A stretch of 6,044 bases of DNA, taken from Candidatus Pacearchaeota archaeon (GTDB taxonomy: Archaea; Nanobdellota; Nanobdellia; Pacearchaeales; GW2011-AR1). This document shows positions 1 to 5,019 of the stretch, piece after piece (position 1 is the first letter of the stretch; each line of letters opens with the position of its first letter). The notes below the pieces were generated by a model that had not been told where the DNA came from, ran no database searches, and saw nothing but the letters and a program-made list of their open reading frames with translations. Made by a program: the position numbers and the translations under genes. The DNA is taken from the NCBI GenBank assembly GCA_016784085.1, contig JADHVH010000027.1, positions 1-6,044 on the forward strand, given 5' to 3'.

Positions 1-1009
1 AAACCTGTCTATATAAAACATCTTTTTGATACAACTTATCAAGAAGTTTTTTCGTCTCTGCCAATAAATACTTAGGTCCTCTCATTACTGCAGGAAGAGT
101 AATAAATAATTGTGTAAAATAAAGATCTTGAGTGCGAAGGCGTAAACCTATTCTTTTAGTAAAAAGATTTTCTTTTCTCAACCTCTGAGCAAGATGCTCG
201 ATATTCATAGATATCTGGCTATAAAGATATTCATAATTTTTTGTTGCCGGAAACGATCTATCTCTACTCATACTTTTGATAGATTCTTTTTGTTTTGGAA
301 TATCTACCACTTCCCCAAGCACTTGTTTTTGCAAGGCTGGCATTGAAATGGAAAAGATACGTCGAAGCCAATCAGGATCGGCCTTTGCAAAATCTCCAAT
401 TGTATTAATCTTATTTTTCTGTAATTTTATATATCCTTGCATTCCAATCCCAGAAAGACTATTTACTGGCATATGATATATCTTTTCTTTTATATTCTGA
501 TCATTAAGTATAGTTATTCCGTTAGGTTTATTCATTCCAGAAGCAAGTTTTGCTAAAAGCGGAGTGCGGGCTATCCCAAAAGAAAACGAACATCCAAGTT
601 TTTGATATAATTCTATTTGTAATTTCTTCATTAGTTCTTCAGCTTTATCAAAAGAATTCACCCACTTACTGATTTCTATTGAACCTTCGTCCACTGAATT
701 TTTTATTAAATTCGGAAAATGATTTCGTATTATATTATCCATTCTTTGCGAAAAGATTTCATAAGCATGAAAATCAGAAGCAACAATATGAACCTTTGGA
801 TATTTCTTACGAACAGTTACTATTGGAGATACTCGAGATATTCCCAAATCTTTTGCAGGGTAACTCAAAGCTGAAACAATTCCGCCATTTTGTCCGACGA
901 CAATAGCTTTTCCCTTAAGTTCTCTATGCAAAACTTGTTCTACTGATGCGAAAAAAGCATCAGCATCAACATGCACATAAATATTTTTTTTATTATTTTT
1001 TTGTTTCAT
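1..1009 (-). CDS. Y-family translesion DNA polymerase (DinB/UmuC type), C-terminus cut by window edge
   Basis: Translating the minus strand from the ATG at 1009 gives 336 codons open to the left edge. The protein should copy past damaged template bases. The palm opens with HVDADAFFASVEQ: D15 is the first catalytic Asp and F20 sits at the steric-gate position. SVDEG supplies the second acidic pair, D107 and E108. The nucleotide-contact motif reads SYPAKDLGI (residues 49-57), and SFGIARTPLLAKLASGMNKP is the usual palm block. A helix-hairpin-helix thumb motif, SGIGMQGYIKLQKNKINTIG, follows, then a little-finger domain beginning near SMSRDRSF. Family members are about 350-420 residues, so little is missing. 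Two departures stand out: DEG where DEA is usual, and Lys53 where Arg is usual. The start lies inside lexA (17-nt overlap), implying co-transcription and coupled translation under LexA control. DinB and UmuC cannot be separated with confidence. Family assignment is firm. Confidence 0.93.
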   Translation of the reverse strand, partial: MKQKNNKKNIYVHVDADAFFASVEQVLHRELKGKAIVVGQNGGIVSALSYPAKDLGISRVSPIVTVRKKYPKVHIVASDFHAYEIFSQRMDNIIRNHFPNLIKNSVDEGSIEISKWVNSFDKAEELMKKLQIELYQKLGCSFSFGIARTPLLAKLASGMNKPNGITILNDQNIKEKIYHMPVNSLSGIGMQGYIKLQKNKINTIGDFAKADPDWLRRIFSISMPALQKQVLGEVVDIPKQKESIKSMSRDRSFPATKNYEYLYSQISMNIEHLAQRLRKENLFTKRIGLRLRTQDLYFTQLFITLPAVMRGPKYLLAETKKLLDKLYQKDVLYRQV

Positions 1010-1568
1010 ATTTTCTTACTGAAGAACGAACTACTGCATGTATTTTTAACTCACCTTTTGGATAAATATCTGGATATTTATCATTTCCAGCTTCAAGATA
1101 ATATTTATTATTTTTAATCCTCAAATATTTCATAGTCCAATTATTATCTACTTCGGCAATAACAATATCCCCAACAAAAAAATCCTGTGTCTGCTCAACA
1201 ATTACATAATCCCCTTCAAGAATCCCAGCATTTATCATAGAATCACCGGAGACTTTTAATAGATAAGTAGCGTCATGATCATTTACCAACCATTCATCTA
1301 AAGACAAGAACTCGCCTTTTTCTTCTGATGCAAAAGCAGGAAAACCAGCTTCAACTGTCCCGAAAACTTGTATCCCATTAAATTGCTCTCCAGGAATTAA
1401 AAATCCTTTTAAGTCTCTCTTTAAAATATCCTGCTTCACGAAATTATTAGCCAAAGAATAAGCTGCGTTTTTTGATTTAAAATTATAGAGTTTTGCCAGT
1501 TCAGAATAACTAGGCATACGCCCATTAAAACGAAAGAATGATGTTAATTTTTTCTTACTGTGTTTCAT
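993..1568 (-). CDS. lexA: LexA-like SOS repressor with self-cleaving S24 domain
   Basis: A 191-residue transcriptional repressor that should bind SOS operators and cleave itself when RecA filaments form. Residues 8-59 form the winged helix-turn-helix; GRMPSYSELAKLYNFKSKNAA corresponds to the E. coli LexA segment ending in SPNAA. The C-terminal half is the S24 latent peptidase: the cleavage site is Ala74-Gly75 in VEAGFPAF, the nucleophile is Ser110 in SGDSMINAGI, and the general base is Lys147 in TMKYLRI. All key residues are present and the length is normal (about 200). A complete DNA-binding domain argues against a bare UmuD. The ATG at 1568 has no Shine-Dalgarno and lies 6 nt after a perfect TATAAT, so the mRNA is probably leaderless. 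A palindromic operator fills the promoter spacer, implying autorepression. The next gene is a Y-family polymerase overlapping by 17 nt, a classic SOS pair. Confidence 0.95.
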   Translation of the reverse strand: MKHSKKKLTSFFRFNGRMPSYSELAKLYNFKSKNAAYSLANNFVKQDILKRDLKGFLIPGEQFNGIQVFGTVEAGFPAFASEEKGEFLSLDEWLVNDHDATYLLKVSGDSMINAGILEGDYVIVEQTQDFFVGDIVIAEVDNNWTMKYLRIKNNKYYLEAGNDKYPDIYPKGELKIHAVVRSSVRKYETKK

Positions 1569-1574
1569 TCTATA

Positions 1575-1603
1575 ATTATATCTGAACGAACGTTCAGTCG
1601 CAA
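1575..1603 (-). promoter_or_regulatory. lexA promoter, predicted leaderless
   Basis: On the minus strand, TTGCGA (1603-1598) and a perfect TATAAT (1580-1575) are separated by exactly 17 nt. Six nucleotides (TATAGA) then separate the -10 from the lexA ATG, so the expected +1 falls on or next to the start codon. The spacer is occupied by the SOS-like palindrome, so bound repressor would block RNA polymerase directly. Confidence 0.8.
1582..1597. promoter_or_regulatory. LexA operator (SOS box)
   Basis: The 16-bp site CTGAACGAACGTTCAG has matching outer half-sites CTGAAC/GTTCAG. It fits the Gram-positive SOS consensus GAAC-RNRY-GTTC (here GAAC-GAAC-GTTC) and also the E. coli-type spacing CTG-N10-CAG. 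It lies between the -35 and -10 of the adjacent lexA promoter. I found no second copy in the window. Confidence 0.85.
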
Positions 1604-1685
1604 GAAATGAATAACAAGATTTGTTAATATATTAAAACCTAAATTTGAACATAATTCATTTTAAATTAACACTTGAAGCGTGCGC

Positions 1686-1772
1686 TGTTAAAATCTTATT
1701 CTACGTGTGGTTCAACCACTACAAAGTTATGTCGCATCACAATCACTTGGGGATACTATCTCAAAGTGATTG
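1686..1772 (+). other. Structured leader or small-RNA candidate between lexA and the pilin gene
   Basis: The 1681-1800 stretch is about 38% G+C, against about 20% in the preceding 60 bases, yet contains no gene. A possible extended -10, TGTTAAAAT, lies at 1686-1694. Downstream are GTGG-TTCAA-CCAC and a strong hairpin at 1740-1772: nine pairs (CAATCACTT/AAGTGATTG), a G/A mismatch, then five pairs (GGGAT/ATCTC, one G-U) closed by ACT. It could be a small RNA or a structured 5' leader made from a distal pilin promoter. It matches no RNA family I recognise, and no convincing terminator follows. Confidence 0.35.
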
Positions 1773-1813
1773 AAATTAGAAATTGTCCCGTTACGGTTCT
1801 TTTTCAAAATTTC

Positions 1814-1822
1814 TGATATAAT
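1814..1822 (+). promoter_or_regulatory. Extended -10 promoter of the pilin-like gene, predicted leaderless
   Basis: TGATATAAT is a perfect extended -10. No good -35 is visible at 16-18 nt upstream. Only seven nucleotides separate the -10 from the ATG at 1830 and there is no Shine-Dalgarno, so transcription should begin at or just before the start codon. Confidence 0.7.
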
Positions 1823-1829
1823 ATTGTAA

Positions 1830-2732
1830 ATGAAAAACTTTTTTTTAAATTTATTTTTTTACTTAACAATGTTTATTATTGTTATTTTTTCGCCTACTAA
1901 AGTTTTTTCAGCTGGAATTGTGCCTGACTGCGGAACTGTTTATGCGTGTAATTTTTGTGATTTAGTTTTACTAGTATCTAATATTATAAATTTCATCATT
2001 TACATGTCAGTTTCAGTTTCAGCTATTATGTTTACCTATGCTGGATTTTTATACATCATGGCTCAAGGACAACCAGGAAAAATTTCAACTGCTCACGGTA
2101 TTTTCAAAAATGTAGCTCTGGGTTTATTTTTCATTTTAGGAGCTTGGTTATTAGTTAATGCTATCACCTCTTCCCTTTTAGGAGGTGACTTTACAGATAT
2201 ACTCAATAAAAATTACAGTTGTACTAAAACTCTTTTAAATACAACATCCGAAACATCTGTTCAACAAAGTTCAGGAAGCACTACAACTACCACAACAACA
2301 GAACCATCGTCAGGAGAAAATGCTTTAGAGGCTGAAGCCAGATTAGAAGAAAATTCTATTGATATAGTTTCTTCTGGAAATTGCTCTGATAAATCTTTAA
2401 GCACTTGTACTTCTTTAGAAGGAATTCAAACAAGTACTTTAGACGGAATAATTAATCTTGCAAATAATTGCCAAACTAATGATGCAAATTGCAAAGTTAC
2501 CGTCACAGGTGGAACCGAAACCGGTCATAGTACAGCTCATAGTGATGGTAAAAAAATTGATTTAAGTAAAAATGATTCAACTTTTAACAATTTTATGGAA
2601 ACTGTTGTTTCAGGCAACCAAGGAGAAAGCATTTCAGAAGGAACAAAATATTCTAATGTAGAATACAATAATACAACATATACTATTATTGATGAGGGAG
2701 ATCATTGGGATATAGAAGTTATGACAATTTAA
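1830..2732 (+). CDS. Exported VirB2/TrbC-like two-helix protein with C-terminal M15-peptidase-like domain
   Basis: A 300-residue envelope protein in three parts. Residues 1-28 are a long hydrophobic signal sequence ending VFSA. Residues 29-115 resemble type IV secretion VirB2/TrbC pilins: Cys34, Cys40 and Cys43, a first helix around 46-77, a short loop GQPGKISTAHG, and a second helix around 94-114. A Ser/Thr-rich linker with a seven-threonine run occupies about 137-162. Residues 190-300 form a domain with TVTGGTETGHSTAHSDGKKI followed by D244, and GDHWDIE near the end. H237-x6-D244 plus H292 match the spacing of zinc ligands in M15/VanX-type D-Ala-D-Ala peptidases (HxxxxxxD...H). The pilin half would sit in the cytoplasmic membrane with the peptidase-like half outside, possibly acting on cell-wall peptides. 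The pilin family is fairly firm; peptidase activity is inferred, because the final HxH reads HWD. Cys184, 193, 214 and 221 could form disulfides. Confidence 0.75.
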   Translation: MKNFFLNLFFYLTMFIIVIFSPTKVFSAGIVPDCGTVYACNFCDLVLLVSNIINFIIYMSVSVSAIMFTYAGFLYIMAQGQPGKISTAHGIFKNVALGLFFILGAWLLVNAITSSLLGGDFTDILNKNYSCTKTLLNTTSETSVQQSSGSTTTTTTTEPSSGENALEAEARLEENSIDIVSSGNCSDKSLSTCTSLEGIQTSTLDGIINLANNCQTNDANCKVTVTGGTETGHSTAHSDGKKIDLSKNDSTFNNFMETVVSGNQGESISEGTKYSNVEYNNTTYTIIDEGDHWDIEVMTI

Positions 2733-2754
2733 AACATATTAAAATTTGAAAATT

Positions 2755-2763
2755 TGGTATAAT
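2755..2763 (+). promoter_or_regulatory. Extended -10 promoter of mscL
   Basis: TGGTATAAT lies just after the pilin gene, with its -10 hexamer ending 56 nt before the mscL ATG. No clear -35 is seen, and no Shine-Dalgarno precedes the start, only an A-rich tract. The position implies that mscL has its own transcript. Confidence 0.6.
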
Positions 2764-2819
2764 GATATTATTAATTAAGATAGAACTTAATCTATTAAAA
2801 AAAGACATACACAAAAAAT

Positions 2820-3203
2820 ATGTTAGAAGAATTTAAAAAATTTGCAATTAAAGGAAACGTCATCGATATGGCCGTTGGTATCGTTATTGGAACTGCTTTT
2901 GGAAAAATTGTCAGTTCTTTTGTGTCTGATATTATTATGCCTCCAATCGGTATAGTAACAGGAGGAGTTGATTTTTCTGAATTAGTAATAACTCTAAAGA
3001 AAGCTTCCAACGGAGTAGAAGCGGTTACTATTAATTATGGTGTCTTTATTGATACTTTAATTAGTTTCATAATTATCGCTTTTGCTATTTTTATAGTCAT
3101 TAAACAACTTAACCGTTTAAAGAAAAAAGAAGAAGAACCTTCTCAACCAGCAGAAGAAGTTTTATTGTTAAGAGAAATTAGAGACTCTTTGAACAAATCT
3201 TAA
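2820..3203 (+). CDS. mscL: Large-conductance mechanosensitive channel MscL
   Basis: A 127-residue inner-membrane channel that opens under membrane tension to release solutes during osmotic downshock. It aligns along its whole length with E. coli MscL (136 aa). An amphipathic N-terminus (LEEFKKFAIKGNVIDMAVG) leads into TM1 (about 14-42, with GIVIGTAFGKIVSSFVSDII and the PP turn). The periplasmic loop contains GGVDFSEL. TM2 is about 74-98 (YGVFIDTLISFIIIAFAIF), followed by a charged linker KKKEEEP and the C-terminal helix EEVLLLREIRDSL, which forms the pentamer bundle. The start matches the family N-terminus. The gene is monocistronic, with its own extended -10 upstream and a strong hairpin terminator downstream. 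Nothing looks damaged. Confidence 0.98.
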   Translation: MLEEFKKFAIKGNVIDMAVGIVIGTAFGKIVSSFVSDIIMPPIGIVTGGVDFSELVITLKKASNGVEAVTINYGVFIDTLISFIIIAFAIFIVIKQLNRLKKKEEEPSQPAEEVLLLREIRDSLNKS

Positions 3204-3217
3204 TTCCAACAAAATAA

Positions 3218-3250
3218 AAAAAATGTGAAAATAATATTTTCACATTTTTT
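3218..3250. terminator. Bidirectional intrinsic terminator
   Basis: A perfect 15-bp stem (AAAAAATGTGAAAAT / ATTTTCACATTTTTT) with the 3-nt loop AAT begins 15 bases after the mscL stop. A runs on the left and T runs on the right provide a T tract on either strand. It can therefore also end the convergent small-protein transcript arriving from the right. Confidence 0.9.
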
Positions 3251-3317
3251 ATTTTTAAATTTATTATTTAAAAATTCAGAAAGTTTATTCTGGCACTAAC
3301 CCAATAATTGGATTCTA

Positions 3318-3452
3318 TTATGCTGGAATAACTTCTGTAGTAACAACATTAGTATCTTCTGGAGTTACAGTGGCATCGTCTTTTAGAAAAAAGAAGTATC
3401 CTCCTATAACAACAACTAAAATTATTACTATCCATAGAATATTTTTATTCAT
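3318..3452 (-). CDS. Small single-helix membrane protein (44 aa)
   Basis: A short gene on the minus strand. The protein starts MNKNILW and has one hydrophobic helix at about residues 5-23 (ILWIVIILVVVIGGYFFFL). Lys24 and two Asp follow, then a short polar tail rich in Thr and Val ending VIPA before TAA. The layout, a positively charged N-terminus, one helix and a short acidic tail, indicates an N-in signal-anchored protein with an extracytoplasmic tail. Function is unknown; proteins of this shape are common in Patescibacteria. Support comes from an extended -10 upstream (3487-3495, 34 nt before the ATG), the shared terminator with mscL, and the absence of a competing gene. It could be an incidental ORF, but the helix and promoter argue otherwise. 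Confidence 0.65.
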   Translation of the reverse strand: MNKNILWIVIILVVVIGGYFFFLKDDATVTPEDTNVVTTEVIPA

Positions 3453-3486
3453 ATTTTAAAGTAAAGTATTTATCTAATAATAAATC

Positions 3487-3495
3487 ATTATACCA
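3487..3495 (-). promoter_or_regulatory. Extended -10 promoter of the small membrane protein gene
   Basis: Minus-strand TGGTATAAT, identical to the mscL extended -10, ends 34 nt before the ATG at 3452. It lies about 20 bp from the oppositely oriented cupin -10, so the two promoters are divergent and may interfere with or share regulation. Confidence 0.6.
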
Positions 3496-3513
3496 TAATT
3501 TATTAAAACAATG

Positions 3514-3522
3514 TGATATAAT
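3514..3522 (+). promoter_or_regulatory. Extended -10 promoter of the cupin gene
   Basis: TGATATAAT, identical to the pilin-gene element, ends 31 nt before the ATG at 3554. The intervening leader is AT-rich and has no Shine-Dalgarno. Confidence 0.65.
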
Positions 3523-3553
3523 TAAATCAATTAGTAATTAATTTAATAATATT

Positions 3554-3952
3554 ATGAAAGGATTTTATACAAATATCGAAAAAGCTACTTTAGAAAATAA
3601 TAATTTTCGTAAAGTACTTTATACTTCAAAACATAGCCAATTGGTTTTAATGAGTCTAAAACCTCAAGAAGAAATTGGAATGGAAATTCATAATGGGAAT
3701 GATCAATTTTTTCGTTTTGAACAAGGCCAAGGGAAAGTGATAATCGATGGTAATGAATACGAAGTTAAAGATGCTGATGCAATTGTTGTCCCAGCAGGAG
3801 CAGAACATAATGTAATCAACACTTCAAATAATGAAGACCTAAAATTATATACTATTTACTCCCCTGCTCATCACCAAGACCAAATTATACGAACTACTAG
3901 AGAAGAAGCAGAAGTAAATGAAGCTGATTTTGAGGGAACTACAACTGAATAA
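3554..3952 (+). CDS. Single-domain cupin protein
   Basis: A 132-residue small beta-barrel protein of the cupin superfamily. The first cupin motif is GMEIHNGNDQFFRFEQGQG, with metal-ligand candidates His46, Gln51 and Glu56. The second is PAGAEHNVINTS, with His85. This His/Gln/Glu/His set suits one bound divalent metal. The N-terminus (NIEKATLENNNFRKVLYTSK) and LKLYTIYSPAHH are hallmarks of a widespread bacterial subfamily usually annotated as cupin or mannose-6-phosphate-isomerase-like. It is far too short for a real type II isomerase domain arrangement and no substrate can be named. The tail after residue 112 is acidic and probably disordered. The gene stands alone between a divergent promoter and a palindromic terminator-like element. 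Confidence 0.93.
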   Translation: MKGFYTNIEKATLENNNFRKVLYTSKHSQLVLMSLKPQEEIGMEIHNGNDQFFRFEQGQGKVIIDGNEYEVKDADAIVVPAGAEHNVINTSNNEDLKLYTIYSPAHHQDQIIRTTREEAEVNEADFEGTTTE

Positions 3953-3976
3953 TTTTAAAAACAAAAAAGAACGAGA

Positions 3977-4042
3977 CTCTGTTGAACTGTACCCCAAAAA
4001 GCGACACTTTTGTGTCCACTTTTTGTGATACAGTTCTAAGAG
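3977..4042. repeat. 66-nt palindromic element downstream of the cupin gene; possible terminator or IS-end remnant
   Basis: The arms pair from the outside in: CTCT/AGAG, GAACTGTA/TACAGTTC (3984-3991 and 4029-4036), AAAAAG/CTTTTT and GACAC/GTGTC, closed by a TTTT loop (4008-4011). The inner hairpin is followed directly by TTTTT (4020-4024), which would suit termination of cupin transcription. The arm sequence TGAACTGTACCCCAAAAAG also resembles terminal inverted repeats of IS3-family elements, but no transposase is present. Structure is certain; origin is uncertain. Confidence 0.7.
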
Positions 4043-4145
4043 ATTACAATAACAGATTTCATTATCTTTTTTATTATCTATCCACTAGTATTTCATTATC
4101 ATTTATTATTATCTATAACGACTACTTATATTTTAAAAATATTTG

Positions 4146-4154
4146 TGATAAAAT
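4146..4154 (+). promoter_or_regulatory. Extended -10 promoter of the duplicated-domain gene, predicted leaderless
   Basis: TGATAAAAT lies 8 nt before the ATG at 4163, which is why that ATG is preferred over the in-frame GTG at 4145: the GTG overlaps the promoter and would lie upstream of the expected transcript start. No Shine-Dalgarno is present. Confidence 0.6.
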
Positions 4155-4162
4155 TATTAGTT

Positions 4163-4858
4163 ATGAATATCGATAAAAAAGATTTTTACATTAAAAAAAT
4201 TGATACTAGAGGAAATATCGAAATTTGGTCAGTTGACGGAGAAAAAATCCGAAGTGACATAGACAAAGAATTCACTAATTTTGGCCAACATTTTTGTTTC
4301 CCTTACATACCAGAAGATGAATTCTGGTTAGATAACGAGGCATCTCCTAATGAACAAGATTTCTTTATTGATCATCTTTTAGTAGAAAAAAGGTTAATGC
4401 AAGCAGGAATTCCCCGCCTTGAAGCTCTTGATAAAGCAAATAAAAAAGAGAATCTTGAAAGGATCAAAGCTGGTGACCTAAAAACAGTAAAAAAAAGTGA
4501 TGGTAATATAGATATAAATAAAATTCACAAACAACTCCTAGGCGAAACAAACGAAAAAATTTTTGTTTGGTTAGTTGATGGTCGTTTAGTAAGAAGCGTT
4601 TTTGATCTTAATTTTACCGAAGGAGGCCACGATTTTGTTTATAATTATGTCCCTAAAAATGAAGTCTGGATTGACGACGACATTTTCACAGACGAAAGAC
4701 AATTCATTCTCATACACGAACTCTTCGAAAGAAGTCTTATGGAAAAAGGAAAAAAATACCAAGATGCACATAAGAAGGCCAGCAAACTTGAATGGACAAC
4801 AAGACATAACCAACATAAATTAACAGAAGAATTTAAAAAATTAGGCTGGACAGAATAA
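4163..4858 (+). CDS. Unrecognised protein built from two copies of one domain
   Basis: A 231-residue soluble, highly charged protein of unknown function. Residues 19-96 and 133-210 align without gaps at a constant offset of 114, with about 29 identities in 78. Shared landmarks are W-x-VDG (22-26/136-140), R30/R144, FT (37-38/151-152), Y-x-P (48-50/162-164), E-x-W-x-D (53-57/167-171), H-x3-E (H71, E75/H185, E189) followed by LM, and A-x2-KA near the end. Each unit looks like a beta-rich N-terminal part followed by a helix carrying H-x3-E and then a charged helix. The second copy reads HELFE, loosely like a metalloprotease helix but lacking HExxH, so catalysis is not claimed. The linker (about 97-132) is Lys/Asp-rich. 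There is no signal peptide or membrane helix. The gene is monocistronic and converges on the HAD gene. Confidence 0.8.
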   Translation: MNIDKKDFYIKKIDTRGNIEIWSVDGEKIRSDIDKEFTNFGQHFCFPYIPEDEFWLDNEASPNEQDFFIDHLLVEKRLMQAGIPRLEALDKANKKENLERIKAGDLKTVKKSDGNIDINKIHKQLLGETNEKIFVWLVDGRLVRSVFDLNFTEGGHDFVYNYVPKNEVWIDDDIFTDERQFILIHELFERSLMEKGKKYQDAHKKASKLEWTTRHNQHKLTEEFKKLGWTE

Positions 4859-4900
4859 AAAAAAGAATTTCGAAAGATTCTGGGCAACTTCATTAAATCC

Positions 4901-4969
4901 GTCTCTGCGAGCCCCGTTAGAGATAAGAAGTCAAAGACTTCTGTAATCTCTAACGGGGCTTGCAGAGAC
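4901..4969. repeat. Long imperfect hairpin 1 of a three-hairpin cassette
   Basis: The arms GTCTCTGCGAGCCCCGTTAG... (4901-4932) and 4936-4969 are complementary over about 32 pairs around the loop AAA. There is a single G/T wobble (GCGAG against GCAAG) and a two-base bulge near GAGAT. It is the most GC-rich piece of this intergenic region. There is no T tract after it on either strand, so a simple terminator is unlikely to be its only role. Confidence 0.9.
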
Positions 4970-4989
4970 GAAAAGCTTTGGCTTTTCGT
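4968..4989. repeat. Hairpin 2 of the cassette
   Basis: A perfect 9-bp stem ACGAAAAGC / GCTTTTCGT with the loop TTTG. It shares two bases with the end of hairpin 1 and abuts hairpin 3. Confidence 0.85.
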
Positions 4990-5016
4990 GACGAATTTTG
5001 CGAAGCAAAATTCGTC
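4990..5016. repeat. Hairpin 3 of the cassette
   Basis: A perfect 12-bp stem GACGAATTTTGC / GCAAAATTCGTC closed by GAA. The apex reads GCGAAGC, a sequence known to form an unusually stable DNA mini-hairpin. Its outer GAC/GTC ends resemble the junctions of the other two hairpins. Confidence 0.88.
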
Positions 5017-5019
5017 CTA

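Noticed and set aside
276..906. Plus-strand reading frames at 276-476 and 679-906
   Set aside because: They are antisense to the Y-family polymerase, whose motifs are unmistakable.
1640..1660. Second SOS-like site around GAACATAATTCA
   Set aside because: The right half lacks GTTC at the required spacing.
1701..1730. tRNA T-arm suggested by GTGGTTCAACCAC
   Set aside because: The stem and loop lengths are wrong and no acceptor, D or anticodon arm can be drawn around it.
2795..3010. Minus-strand reading frame across mscL
   Set aside because: It is a shadow of mscL with no promoter or domain support.
4145..4162. In-frame GTG start adding six residues to the duplicated-domain protein
   Set aside because: The GTG overlaps the extended -10 TGATAAAAT, so it would lie upstream of the predicted transcript start; ATG at 4163 fits better.
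3982..4176. Plus-strand reading frame of 64 codons between the cupin gene and the duplicated-domain gene
   Set aside because: It runs through the palindrome and the next gene's promoter, has biased composition (Tyr, Phe, Ile, Ser) and no recognisable domain.
4859..4880. Hairpin AGAATTTCGAAAGATTCT right after the duplicated-domain gene as a terminator
   Set aside because: The stem is short and bulged, and no T tract follows.
4586..4893. Alternative frames on both strands within and beyond the duplicated-domain gene
   Set aside because: The main frame has a conserved internal duplication; the alternatives show none and have skewed composition.
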